From Phycisphaeraceae bacterium (GTDB lineage Bacteria; Planctomycetota; Phycisphaerae; Phycisphaerales; UBA1924), in the NCBI GenBank assembly GCA_019636495.1, contig JAHBXL010000020.1:1-64000 (forward strand): a stretch of 64,000 nucleotides of DNA, read 5' to 3'. The notes under the pieces are model-generated. The model was not told the DNA's origin and made no database searches. It saw only the letters and a list, made by a program, of their open reading frames with translations. A program made the position numbers and the translations under genes. Of this stretch, positions 15,366 to 24,331 are shown in pieces (the first letter of the stretch is position 1; each line of letters opens with the position of its first letter).

Positions 15366-16997
15366 ATGCCCGCGCCGCGCAGACCCCTCATCGCCCTGCC
15401 CTCGGCGCACTACATGGCCTTCGCGCCGCTGGATTGCTGGTTCCGCGTGCTCATCCGCGGCGGGACGTTCATCTCCCCGCGATACTGGGCGCGCCTGGCG
15501 TGGTGCCTGTTCACCAGCGCTCTGGGAACGGCGGTAACGTTGCCCGAACGCGTGCTGCTGTGGCCGGTTCTCGCGCTGTTGCGCCGTCGGCCGATCGATC
15601 ACGCGCCCGGCATCGTTTTCGTGCTCGGCTACTACCGCTCCGGCACGACGCACCTGCACTATCTGCTCTCGTGCGATCCTCGCTTCAACACGCCGCGCTG
15701 GTACCAGGTGCTCGCGCCCGCAGGGTTTGTGCTGTCGTGGCAGGTGCTGCGCTGGGTGATGACGCCGTTCGTCTCCAGCAAGCGCCCGCAGGACGATGTC
15801 GCCATCGGGCCTGAGTGGCCCGCCGAAGATGACTTCGCGGTGAACAACTGGACCGGCGCGTGCACCATGCCGGGCCGCATGCTCCTGCCCCGCGCATGGG
15901 AGCGCTTTGCGGACTTCAACGATGTGCAGGCCGCGCCCGAACGCGACCGTCGGCTGTTCTCCGACACGCTCACGGCCTTTGTTCGCAAACTCGCCTTGGT
16001 CTCGCGCGGGCGCGCGCTGCTGCTCAAGACACCGGCGCACACCGCTCGGGTCGGTGAACTGGTCCAACTGTTCGGCCGCCGCGCAAGGTTCATTCACCTT
16101 TCGCGCGATGCCGGCGCAGTGCTGCGCTCCAACATCGCCATGCACGCCCGCTTCGCGCCCTACTTCCTGCAGGATCATCCCGGGGACGACGTGATCCGCA
16201 AGCGGATCATCGCCGAGTATGATGCGACCGAGCGCGCGCTCCTGCGCGATGCGGCCGCGCTGCCGCCCGGTACGCTCGCCCGAATGCGGTACCAGGACCT
16301 CGTCGCCGACCCTTTGGACCAGGTCCGACGCGTGTACGCCGAACTGGGCCTGACGCTCTCCCCCGAGGCCGAATCGCGCATGGCCGCATACCTCCGCAGC
16401 GTGAGCGATTACCGCGCGGCGGGCCAGAAAGGCGATCCGCGGGAATCGGGTTCGCGCGGAACAGATGCTCCGCAGGGCACGCGGTGCGATGACACCCCGC
16501 CGCAACTCGGTTGGATGCGCGAGGCGTTCGGGCACGACAAGCCCGCTGCGCACCGCGCCGAAGTTCCGCCCGCAACCGCCGCGGCGCGCATCGGCGGAGA
16601 ACTCGCGGGGGCGGCCGCGGCGTGCATCGCCGCGGTTCTGTGCGCCGCGCTCTGGCTCGCGCTGGCCGCGGCGACGCGAGACCGCTCCGACATCGTCATC
16701 TGGCCCGTCGGCATCGTCGTGGGCATCGCCGCGCTCCGCGCCGCCGGCGCGGGAAACTGGCGGCTCGGCGCACTCGCGGCATTGCTCGTGCTGTTCACGT
16801 ATCTGGGCATCGCGTTCCCCGCGACATACCTCTCGTGCAACGATTACTGGAAGCGCGATGGGTACCCGTGGACCGATGTGTGGGATTCGACGCGCGATGG
16901 CGTGTTTGCGACCAACAACATCTTCTGGGCCGTGCTGGGCATCGGCACCGCGTACCGATTCGCATCGCGGAAGCATGTGAAGCCGCCCGGGATGTAG
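15366..16997 (+). CDS. Sulfotransferase-family protein with C-terminal membrane domain
   Basis: The 543-residue product has a PAPS-binding 5'-loop, LGYYRSGTTHLHYLL (about residues 84-98), and a 3'-binding strand with RRARFIHLSRDAGAVLRSNI, both typical of the sulfotransferase_3 family. It would move sulfate from PAPS to a hydroxyl of a lipid or glycan. After about residue 365 comes a low-complexity stretch, then four hydrophobic helices (from GELAGAAAACIAAVLCAALW), an uncommon fusion that would tether the enzyme to the membrane. I preferred the ATG at 15366 (MPAPRRPLIALPSAHYMAF); 15309 is also possible. No sulfate-activation genes are nearby. Confidence 0.8.
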   Translation: MPAPRRPLIALPSAHYMAFAPLDCWFRVLIRGGTFISPRYWARLAWCLFTSALGTAVTLPERVLLWPVLALLRRRPIDHAPGIVFVLGYYRSGTTHLHYLLSCDPRFNTPRWYQVLAPAGFVLSWQVLRWVMTPFVSSKRPQDDVAIGPEWPAEDDFAVNNWTGACTMPGRMLLPRAWERFADFNDVQAAPERDRRLFSDTLTAFVRKLALVSRGRALLLKTPAHTARVGELVQLFGRRARFIHLSRDAGAVLRSNIAMHARFAPYFLQDHPGDDVIRKRIIAEYDATERALLRDAAALPPGTLARMRYQDLVADPLDQVRRVYAELGLTLSPEAESRMAAYLRSVSDYRAAGQKGDPRESGSRGTDAPQGTRCDDTPPQLGWMREAFGHDKPAAHRAEVPPATAAARIGGELAGAAAACIAAVLCAALWLALAAATRDRSDIVIWPVGIVVGIAALRAAGAGNWRLGALAALLVLFTYLGIAFPATYLSCNDYWKRDGYPWTDVWDSTRDGVFATNNIFWAVLGIGTAYRFASRKHVKPPGM

Positions 16998-16998
16998 G

Positions 16999-17086
16999 CG
17001 TGGCATGGGCCTCCCGACCATGACTTCCTTGTGGCATGGGCGTCTCGCCCATGAATCAAACTCACACGGCCGGAACGGCCGTGCCG
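16999..17086. repeat. Palindromic intergenic repeats between convergent genes
   Basis: Two copies of a GTGGCATGGGC hairpin (the second as GGCATGGGCG-TCT-CGCCCATG) are followed by CACGGCCG-GAA-CGGCCGTG at 17065-17083. They fill the gap between two converging genes and could act as a bidirectional transcription stop, though there is no T-run. Confidence 0.6.
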
Positions 17087-17089
17087 CAC

Positions 17090-18073
17090 TCAATCCGCGG
17101 TTGCCCGCAGCAATCGATCCGCGATCGCCTCCCACAGAGCGCTGTCCTCCGGCGGTCGCTCGATCAGGATCCGCTCTGCGCCCGCCGCATCAGCCTCGCG
17201 CAGGCTCGCGTACAGCCGTGCTGCGTAGTCCTCCGCGCGCATCGGCATGGCGAGCAGAACATGCGGCGCAGGCACCTCGCGATGACCGATCAAGATCACC
17301 ACGGCGCGGCCGCCGCCCTCTTCCTCGAGCACGTCCGGCCACTCGCGCGATTCAAACAGCCGCGCGGGTGTGCGCGGCGCATAGTGCCGCGCCAACAAGC
17401 CTGGCGATTCCATCGGAGCGTCGGTTGCCCCCGCGACCTCGCCGCCCAACTCCACCCGCTCGCCCAGCACACGCTCGATCTCCACCGCGCTCACAAGCCC
17501 CGGCCGCAGAATCCGCGGCACATCGCCCGCCAGCGACAGCACCGTGGATTCGATCCCGCCGCGGCACGCGCCGCCGTCGAGTACGAACACCTCGGGTCCG
17601 GGGAACCCGGCGCGAACGTGCGCAGCGGTCGTTGGCGACACGGTGCCCGAAGGGTTCGCGCTCGGGCCCACCAGCGGACCCCCGAACTCAAACAGAAGCG
17701 CGAGCGCGACCGGGTGATCCGGGCAGCGGACCGCCACGTTCGGTCCGCCCGCGGTGATGATCGCCGGCAGCCTGCTGCGCGCGCTGGCGCGCGGCAGGAC
17801 GATCGTCAGCGGCCCCGGCCAGAACTCCCGCGCCAGCGCATCGGCGCGATCGGGCCAGTCGGCGACCACCCGTCGCGCCATCTCCGGCCCGCTCACGTGC
17901 ACGATCAGCGGATTGATCGGCGGACGACCCTTGATCTCGAAAACCGCTCGCACCGCGCCCTCGTTGAACGCATCCGCGCCAAGGCCGTACACCGTCTCGG
18001 TTGGAAACGCCACCAGCCGCCCCTGCCGGAGAAGTTCGGCGGCTTTCCGGATGTCGTGTGCGGCCTCACTCAT
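17090..18073 (-). CDS. L-threonylcarbamoyladenylate synthase (Sua5/YrdC)
   Basis: Makes threonylcarbamoyl-AMP from threonine, bicarbonate and ATP for the t6A37 modification of tRNAs reading ANN codons. The YrdC domain is clear: GRLVAFPTETVYGLGADA, KGRPPINPLIVHV and LVGPSANPSG. At 327 residues the protein is the long Sua5 type, with a C-terminal Sua5 domain after GLLARHYAP. I chose the ATG at 18073 (MSEAAHDIRKAAELL); the longer frame encodes a GTRNPAP-type low-complexity lead derived from an intergenic repeat. The gene converges on the sulfotransferase gene across the palindromic repeats. Confidence 0.93.
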   Translation of the reverse strand: MSEAAHDIRKAAELLRQGRLVAFPTETVYGLGADAFNEGAVRAVFEIKGRPPINPLIVHVSGPEMARRVVADWPDRADALAREFWPGPLTIVLPRASARSRLPAIITAGGPNVAVRCPDHPVALALLFEFGGPLVGPSANPSGTVSPTTAAHVRAGFPGPEVFVLDGGACRGGIESTVLSLAGDVPRILRPGLVSAVEIERVLGERVELGGEVAGATDAPMESPGLLARHYAPRTPARLFESREWPDVLEEEGGGRAVVILIGHREVPAPHVLLAMPMRAEDYAARLYASLREADAAGAERILIERPPEDSALWEAIADRLLRATAD

Positions 18074-18097
18074 TCGGGCGATTGTTGGCGAAGAGTC

Positions 18098-18202
18098 GGG
18101 TGCCGGGTTCCGGGTTCCGGGTTTCGGGTTCCGGGAAAGAATCGATCGCACGCGACAGTCCTGAAGTCTCGCACCCGAGCCCCGAGCCCCGGACCCCGAT
18201 CC
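18098..18202. repeat. GGGTTCC-type heptad intergenic repeat
   Basis: Consecutive GGGTTCC/GGGTTTC units lie upstream of the Sua5 gene, followed by GAGCCCC-type units to about 18200. Similar DNA appears at 63125-63165. Confidence 0.6.
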
Positions 18203-19330
18203 TCATCGATTCACCGCCGCGAAGATGAGTCCGATGATCGCCGCGATGATCAGGCACATGATCGTGAACAGCGTGATCTTCACCCAACTGTACGGCCGGT
18301 CGCCCTGCACCTCGCCGGTGCGCGCGTTGACGAGAAAGCGGAACACGCGGCCCTTGTAGCGGTATGCGCTGACCCACACCGGCAGGAGCAGGTGCTTGTA
18401 GGTCAGTTGGTCGTACTGGCTGTGCATCTTGCTGATGCGCTGCTCATCGCCGCCGATCGACCGCCGGATCGAGCCCTCGATCGTCGGACGCATGATGCCC
18501 TTGGCAACCTCGAACGCCTGCGGAAGGTCGATCTGATAGCACTCGGCGTGAAACCCCGCGAGGTAATCGTCGGAATAGGGCACGACCGCCTTCAGGTCCC
18601 AGGGCTCCAGCGCGTGGAGCCGCTTCTCGGGAAGCGACCGCGTCGCGATGACCAGCACGTCGTCGAAGTCGTTGGTCACCACGCCCGCGCGGTAGGACCA
18701 CCGCACCTTGCGGACAGTCCGCCGGTTCTTGCCGGTACCGACCGTCACATAATATGCATCTCCGCGATACCCTTCATATCTTGTTGTAACAAACGTGTCG
18801 TATGTCCACGCGGGCACGTACGCCCCGTTCACGCCCGCATCGAGACGGCCCTCCGCCTTCAGCGCGTTGGGAGCGAACCACCGGCTCGCGAGCCATGCGC
18901 GGAACGAGTCGAGCGCACGCTCCCGCGGCACATGAAACGGCAGGATGCAGTTGGGCCGAATGAGCGTGGCCGTGGAATCCTGGGCCACGATGTTGCTGGC
19001 GCAGAACGGGCACGAGATGCTCGTAACGTGCGGCGGCTTGTCGATCACCGCGGCGCAGGAGGAGCACTTCACAGCGGTGTGCGCATCCTTCGGTGCCGCG
19101 GCCTGCGCTTCCGAGAGCGATGCGTGAAAGCACAACTCCTCGACCGCGGCCGCGCCGCCGCCATCATCAATCTGGTTCTCGTGGGAGCAGTACGGGCACT
19201 TGAGCGCCATCTGCCCGGGCGCGAACTCCAGGCGCGCGCCGCAGTTTTCGCAGGGGAATCGGCGGAGGCCGGCCTCCAGCGGGGCCGTCGGGTCGGGTTG
19301 TCGCTCGGTCTCCACGCCGCGCTCCTCCAC
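18203..19330 (-). CDS. Zinc-ribbon membrane protein paired with SPFH protein
   Basis: A 375-residue protein. The N-terminal half has four CxxC knuckles (CENCGARLEF, CPYCSHEN, CSSCAAV, CPFCASN), likely forming two zinc ribbons. A central domain (FHVPRERALDSFRAWLASRWFAP) leads to one C-terminal transmembrane helix (WVKITLFTIMCLIIAAIIGLIF). Genes of this type often carry a misleading helicase-like annotation and sit beside SPFH/virion-core-like genes, as here: the SPFH gene ends 18 bases upstream on the same strand. A joint role in membrane organisation or protein quality control is plausible, but the exact function is unknown. Confidence 0.75.
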   Translation of the reverse strand: MEERGVETERQPDPTAPLEAGLRRFPCENCGARLEFAPGQMALKCPYCSHENQIDDGGGAAAVEELCFHASLSEAQAAAPKDAHTAVKCSSCAAVIDKPPHVTSISCPFCASNIVAQDSTATLIRPNCILPFHVPRERALDSFRAWLASRWFAPNALKAEGRLDAGVNGAYVPAWTYDTFVTTRYEGYRGDAYYVTVGTGKNRRTVRKVRWSYRAGVVTNDFDDVLVIATRSLPEKRLHALEPWDLKAVVPYSDDYLAGFHAECYQIDLPQAFEVAKGIMRPTIEGSIRRSIGGDEQRISKMHSQYDQLTYKHLLLPVWVSAYRYKGRVFRFLVNARTGEVQGDRPYSWVKITLFTIMCLIIAAIIGLIFAAVNR

Positions 19331-19348
19331 AGGCGCCGGGGGGCGACA

Positions 19349-20506
19349 TCAGCCCGCGGGCGGGACGGGCGGCGGCGCGCCGGGGATGGGCGGCGGCGGC
19401 GGTGCCGCGGCCTGCGCGAACGCTGCGGCGAGTTCGGGCAGATCCCTGGCCGCGACCCACGACGCCATGCCCTGCCGCCACACAAGTGTGTCGGGCTTCA
19501 GATCGCCGGCGCGTGCGCGGGCGATGACGAGCGCGGGCTCGAAGGGCCCGTGCTGCTGTCCATCGATCGCCAGAAACAACGGCCCGCCTGCCGCGCCCGC
19601 AGCGCCGGGGATGGGCGGCGGCGCGCCGGGGCCCGTTGCGCCCACACCCGCGCTCTGCTGCATGCTCTGGCCCATCGTCCCAGCGAACGCCTGACCCATG
19701 CCCATGCCCACGAACATGCCCGCGGTGCCGGGGTTCTTCGCCGCGTCGCCGATCGCCTCGGCCGCCTTGAACTTCGTGTACGCATCCATGTTGCCGATCA
19801 CGCCCATGCTCGACCGCTTGTCGAGCGCGGCCTCGACCTCCGGCGGCAGCGAGATGTTCTCGACCGTCAGCCGCGGCACCTCAAGCCCGTACTTGTCGAA
19901 GTCGCCCTGGCACTTGCCGGTGATGAACTCGGAGAGTTCGCGGTAGTTCCCGGCAAGGTCGAGCATCGGAATCTTCGACTCGCCGAGAATGTCGGCGAAC
20001 TCGGAGACAATGAGGTTGCGGAGTTGATTGGCGATTTCTTCGGTCGTGAAGCGGCCATCGGTTCCGACGACGTTCTTGAGAAACGCGCCGGGGTCTTTCA
20101 CGCGCATGGTGTAGGTGCCGAACGCGCGGAGCCGCACCGGCCCGAACTCCGGGTCGCGGACCATGATGGGGTTCATGGTGCCCCACTTGAGGTCCGTGAA
20201 GGTGCGCGTCGAGACGAAGTAGACCTCGGCCTTGAACGGCGACTCAAAGCCGTACTTCCACCCCTTGAGCGTGGCGAGGATGGGCAGGTTCTGGGTGAGA
20301 AGCGTGTGGGTGCCGGGCTTGAAGACGTCGGCCAACTGCCCCTCGTTGACAAAGCAGGCGGCCTGGCCCTCGCGGACGATGAGTTTTGCGCCGTACTTGA
20401 TCTCGTTCTGGAATCGCTCGAAGCGGAAGACGAGCGTGTTGTTGGTGTCGTCCATCCACTGGACGATGTCGATCAGTTCCTGACGCAGACGGTTCCAGAT
20501 GCTCAT
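19349..20506 (-). CDS. SPFH-domain protein with C-terminal GYF_2 domain
   Basis: A 385-residue protein of the YdjI/virion-core-like SPFH class. An SPFH/band-7-like region (about 25-230) contains GAKLIVREGQAACFVNEGQ and FGTYTMRVKDPGAFLKNVVG. A Gly/Met/Ala stretch (GMFVGMGMGQAFAGTMGQ) follows. The C-terminus, LFLAIDGQQHGPFE...LKPDTLVWRQGMASW, is a GYF_2 domain that probably binds proline-rich partners. The tail is itself proline-rich. The start at 20506 (MSIWNRLRQE) has GGCGGGAAG just ahead; the longer frame lacks protein-like sequence. Together with the zinc-ribbon gene downstream it probably forms a two-gene operon. Confidence 0.85.
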   Translation of the reverse strand: MSIWNRLRQELIDIVQWMDDTNNTLVFRFERFQNEIKYGAKLIVREGQAACFVNEGQLADVFKPGTHTLLTQNLPILATLKGWKYGFESPFKAEVYFVSTRTFTDLKWGTMNPIMVRDPEFGPVRLRAFGTYTMRVKDPGAFLKNVVGTDGRFTTEEIANQLRNLIVSEFADILGESKIPMLDLAGNYRELSEFITGKCQGDFDKYGLEVPRLTVENISLPPEVEAALDKRSSMGVIGNMDAYTKFKAAEAIGDAAKNPGTAGMFVGMGMGQAFAGTMGQSMQQSAGVGATGPGAPPPIPGAAGAAGGPLFLAIDGQQHGPFEPALVIARARAGDLKPDTLVWRQGMASWVAARDLPELAAAFAQAAAPPPPPIPGAPPPVPPAG

Positions 20507-20680
20507 GCTTCCCGCCTTTCTCCGGGCAAAATGCCCGCCCGACAGCATACGCGGGCCCTTCGCGGCCCGTCCCCTGTTTCCCAGGCCCAACCCCCGCGGG
20601 AGTCATTCGGAAACGGATCCGGCGGTTGCAGCGAGACACATGGCTTCGCCGCGACGCCCTCCCTCACGGTCTGGCTGTTC

Positions 20681-20744
20681 GACTCTCCGCACCGCTCTGG
20701 AGAGCGGTGCCACCTTTGTGCCGACTCTCCGCACCGCTCTGGAG
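20681..20744. repeat. Tandem 32-base palindromic repeat
   Basis: Two direct copies with a 32-base period. Each contains the palindrome CACCGCTCT-GG-AGAGCGGTG. They lie between the SPFH gene start and the end of the TolC-like gene. Confidence 0.7.
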
Positions 20745-20767
20745 AGCGGTGCAACCCTTGTGCGGTC

Positions 20768-22606
20768 CTACTTCCTGGGGTAGTCGGGGAAGAGGTCGCT
20801 GGGTCGCGCATCGGGCATGGTGCTGGGCGCATCGAAGCGGATGCGATTGCGCTCGAGCACGGTGCCCATGGTTCCGTGGAGGCGCGCGAGGGAGGCGTTG
20901 TAGTCGGTCATCGCGGTCCACTCCTGCTGCTCCGCCGCGGCGAGGGCCTGTTGCCGGCGCAACTTGAGATCGAGGAACTCGGGAGTGAGGCGAGCGAGGG
21001 TTTCTTCTTCGACCTGCAGTGCCCGCAGGTTTTCCGCCGCGGCGATGCGGAATGCGCGGTTCTGCTCGATGAGGATGTAGTTGAGTTCGACATCGCGGAT
21101 GGCGGCCTTGACCTCTGACACGATGTTCTGGAGGGTGTTTCGGTAGGCGATTGCGGCCTGCTGTCGTTCGAGGCGGCGGACGGTGTAGTTGGACTCGGCG
21201 GCGCGGTTTCCGAGGGGGACCTCGGCGGCGACGGCGACCTGGTAATCGACGAAGCGACCCTCTTCTAGGGCGTCGTAGGCGGAGTCGCCGGAATCGCCCA
21301 TGCCGCTCATGCGGGTGAGAGCGCGGAGGTTGAGAAGGGGGAGACGGGCGTTGTCGGCCGCGCCAAGGCGGATGGCGGTGTTGTCGAGGGAGATGATGGC
21401 GCGCTGGACTTCCGGGCGCTGGGCGATGGCGCTGTTGATGGAGTCGGTCAGGCTGAGTTCGACGGGCTGATCGACGGGGTCATCGGCGGGGAGGAGGAGG
21501 GTCTCGGCGCCGACGGGGAGGTCGGGATCGTTCATGAGGAGTTTGAGGCGCTCGCCCGCATCGCGCAAGACTTTCTGGGCCTGCATGAGTTGTGCGCGGC
21601 GCGATTCGACATTGGCCGAGGCATCGGCGATCTGTGCGGGGCGGGCATCGAACTCCTTGCGTGCGCGCAGTTTGCCGAGGACTTCTTCGCCGCGTTCGAG
21701 CAGTCGCTGCAGGACAAGCACGTCGTTGCGTGCGCGGACGAGCGTCCAGTAGGCGGTCTCGGTCTCGACGACGTTGCGGATGAGATCGGACTTGAGGCTC
21801 TGCACCTCGTCGCGTTCGGCGTTCTGCGCGAGGCGGACCTGGGCAAGGGTCACATCGCTGCCGAAACCACGGAGGAGGGGCTGGTCGAGTTGGACAACGA
21901 TGTTGGCCTCGCGGGCGGGGTCGGGGCGGTTGAAGAGGTTGTCGGTTTCGACATCGGTGTAGGTGAACTGGTGCTGCACCGTGAACTGCCCGCCGGACAC
22001 GAGGGGCTTGCGCACGCCGATGGTCGCATCGACAACCTGACGCTGGTCGGAACCGACGCCGACCGTGGAGCCGCCGATCGAGGGGCTGGTTCGGGGCTGG
22101 TCTGTCGAGGACCACTGGGAGTTGCCGAAGAGGACCCAGTCGAAGGCGGCCTCCGCGGCGGCGACCTGGGCACGGCTGATGGATGGCGCGAGGCGCGCGA
22201 ACTGGACGTTGAGGTTGTTCTCGACGGCGGTGGCGATGGCGCGGTGCAGTCCGATGGTGGCGGTTGGGAGTTCTCGGGGGAGGAGGAGCGAGTCCATCCT
22301 GGGTGTGCGCTCGACGTAGGACTCCGGCCCGGCCATGCCGACGAGTTCCTGCATGATTCGGGGCTCGATGTCGAGTGCCGGGACGCGTGGCTCGCGCGTC
22401 AGGGTGCGCGGGACGGGCCAGTTTCGGGCCTCGGTGAGTTCGCGCTCGGTGCTCTCGCGGACATAGCGGCGGAGGTCGCGCTCGGGCTGGTCGCGCAGGG
22501 GCGAGGCGCAGCCGGCCGCGAGGGCCATCGCCGCGGCCAGCCCGGCGGCGGTGTGGACACGGGATCGGGATGTTTGTCGAGCCCCTGAGAGGTTGGTGTT
22601 CCGCAC
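20768..22606 (-). CDS. TolC-like outer-membrane efflux lipoprotein
   Basis: A 612-residue outer-membrane efflux protein. The N-terminus has a lipoprotein signal with AMALAAGCASP as lipobox. Two OEP repeats follow, rich in long amphipathic helices (for example LKSDLIRNVVETETAYWTLVRARNDV and its counterpart TLQNIVSEVKAAIRDVELNYILIEQ). TolC-type trimers form the outer-membrane channel of efflux pumps or type I secretion. No inner-membrane pump or adaptor gene is adjacent, so its partners must lie elsewhere. It is divergent from the SH3-like gene, with about 270 bases between starts. The subfamily is not certain. Confidence 0.85.
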   Translation of the reverse strand: MRNTNLSGARQTSRSRVHTAAGLAAAMALAAGCASPLRDQPERDLRRYVRESTERELTEARNWPVPRTLTREPRVPALDIEPRIMQELVGMAGPESYVERTPRMDSLLLPRELPTATIGLHRAIATAVENNLNVQFARLAPSISRAQVAAAEAAFDWVLFGNSQWSSTDQPRTSPSIGGSTVGVGSDQRQVVDATIGVRKPLVSGGQFTVQHQFTYTDVETDNLFNRPDPAREANIVVQLDQPLLRGFGSDVTLAQVRLAQNAERDEVQSLKSDLIRNVVETETAYWTLVRARNDVLVLQRLLERGEEVLGKLRARKEFDARPAQIADASANVESRRAQLMQAQKVLRDAGERLKLLMNDPDLPVGAETLLLPADDPVDQPVELSLTDSINSAIAQRPEVQRAIISLDNTAIRLGAADNARLPLLNLRALTRMSGMGDSGDSAYDALEEGRFVDYQVAVAAEVPLGNRAAESNYTVRRLERQQAAIAYRNTLQNIVSEVKAAIRDVELNYILIEQNRAFRIAAAENLRALQVEEETLARLTPEFLDLKLRRQQALAAAEQQEWTAMTDYNASLARLHGTMGTVLERNRIRFDAPSTMPDARPSDLFPDYPRK

Positions 22607-22880
22607 GGTGTGGTCCTGGTAGCGTGGGGCCTTCGACCCGCGGCAAGTCGTTCCTGCGCAAGCCGTTGCGGCCCGCCCGATGACCGGAAACCTCAGGCGA
22701 CGATGGCCGGCGCGCCGAGTTCTGTTCCGGTTGACGCAAAGGGCGCGTCAAGGGGCGGTACTATACGCCCACCCCTCTCCGGCCCAAGTGCCTGAGGGGT
22801 TCCCTGTGTGCATTCCCCGGCGGACGGGATTCCGGCCGGAGCGCGTCGAGTACCACGGTCTAGAACGGAGTCCGAGCACC

Positions 22881-24287
22881 ATGAGCAGCCACACCCAGAT
22901 GTCACGCGCCGCGGGCCTTTTTCTTGCCGCGGCGGTCCGCGGGATCAGCCCCATCATCGGCTCGCTGCTGCTCGCCGGCGCAACCGCCGCGACGGCGCAC
23001 GGCCAGCAGATCAGGAACGTCGATCCGTACCACGTGACGGTGCTGCGCGACAACACGCCGATGAAGTGCGCCGATGGCGGCATCTTTTACGCGGTGTCCG
23101 TGCTGAAGCAGGGGCAGGTGCTGCGTGTTGATGGTGAGGGGCCGGGCTGGCTGCGCGTTGAGTACCTCCCGGGCATGCGGGCGCATGTCAAGGCGTCGGA
23201 TGCGAACCTCGAGGCGGGCGGCCGCTCGCTGAAACTCACGCGGCCCTCGCGTCTGATGGCCGCGAACGTGCAGGCCGGGTCGCGGCCGTGGCAATACCTT
23301 CTTGATAACGACCTGCCCGCGGGCACCACGCTGCAGGTTCTGGAGGCCGTGAAGGCGACGGATGGGACGATCGAGGGGTATCTGGTGCCTGCGCCGGCGC
23401 AGGCGCGCGGGTATGTGAAGAACGACCAGGTGCGGCGGGCGACGGCGGAGGAAACGGCGACGTATGTGCGCGTGGACCCTTCGCGCTCGACGCCGGCCCC
23501 GACGCCCACCCCCGCGACACCAGAGCGCGCCGCCGCGCCGACGCAGCCCGAGACACGCCCGGCCGACACGACACCCGCCCAACCCGCGACGGACTCGGCG
23601 CAAACAGGGGTGCCCATGCAGCCCGACGCCGCGGCGGGCCAGCCGGTGCAGCCGCCGGTCGCTGTTGTTCCGCCGGTGCCCAAGGCGATCAGGGACGTGG
23701 AACTGCTGCGGACGCTCTTTGACCGGGCGATGACGAGCGCGGCCAGCGAGGACGAGGTGAAGACGGTCGTCGGCGAGTTCGACCGGACGATCAACACGCT
23801 GGGCGCAAGCGAAACTGACCAGCACCTCAAGCGGCAACTCATCGAGCGGCGCAAGGCGCTGACGCTTCGGCTGGACGTGATCGAGTTCGGCCGGCAGGCG
23901 CGGGCCGCATCGCGGGCGATGGACGAGCGCGAACTGCAGGTCCGCGAGATGGTTGACACCATCGAGAAGCAGGCGATCTACACCATCGTGGGCCGGATCG
24001 TGCCGAGCACGATCTACGACGGCCGTCGCGGCATGCCGCTGATGTACCGCGTCGAGTCCGCGGACTCATCGTCGACGCGGACCCTGGGCTATGTCGTGCC
24101 GGGGCCGGGAGTCGATCTGCTGCTGTCATCGGGCAAGGTCGTCGGGATCGTCGGCGAGTCGCGGTTCGACGAAGCGCTGCGGCTGAATCTCGTCGCGGCC
24201 CGACGCGTGACCGAACTCAACCCCGCCTCGCCCTCGCGAAACGAGCCGGGAACGGCGACCGGCGCGGCGGACAAGCCCGGGGAGTAA
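22881..24287 (+). CDS. Secreted SH3-like protein of unknown role
   Basis: A 468-residue protein with a signal peptide (SLLLAGATAATAHGQ). About residues 30-120 read as bacterial SH3-type modules: VTVLRDNTPMKC...GQVLRVDGEGPGWLRVEY, and a second copy with AGTTLQVLEAV. A proline/threonine/alanine-rich linker follows (about 195-265), then a predominantly helical segment and a C-terminal beta region with GRIVPSTIYDGRRGMPLMYRV. It probably acts in the periplasm, perhaps on the cell wall. I placed the start at 22881, where the signal peptide begins. No specific function is recognised. Confidence 0.65.
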   Translation: MSSHTQMSRAAGLFLAAAVRGISPIIGSLLLAGATAATAHGQQIRNVDPYHVTVLRDNTPMKCADGGIFYAVSVLKQGQVLRVDGEGPGWLRVEYLPGMRAHVKASDANLEAGGRSLKLTRPSRLMAANVQAGSRPWQYLLDNDLPAGTTLQVLEAVKATDGTIEGYLVPAPAQARGYVKNDQVRRATAEETATYVRVDPSRSTPAPTPTPATPERAAAPTQPETRPADTTPAQPATDSAQTGVPMQPDAAAGQPVQPPVAVVPPVPKAIRDVELLRTLFDRAMTSAASEDEVKTVVGEFDRTINTLGASETDQHLKRQLIERRKALTLRLDVIEFGRQARAASRAMDERELQVREMVDTIEKQAIYTIVGRIVPSTIYDGRRGMPLMYRVESADSSSTRTLGYVVPGPGVDLLLSSGKVVGIVGESRFDEALRLNLVAARRVTELNPASPSRNEPGTATGAADKPGE

Positions 24288-24331
24288 GCACCGAGTGGGT
24301 TCGTGCGATGGTCGGCGCGCGGCGAGCGCGG

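Noticed and set aside
17036..21118. Plus-strand open frame of 1360 codons
   Set aside because: It spans four clear minus-strand genes and is a GC-bias shadow.
22725..22775. Possible promoter with TTGACG and TACTAT
   Set aside because: The boxes are about 22 bases apart, too far for a standard sigma-70 promoter.
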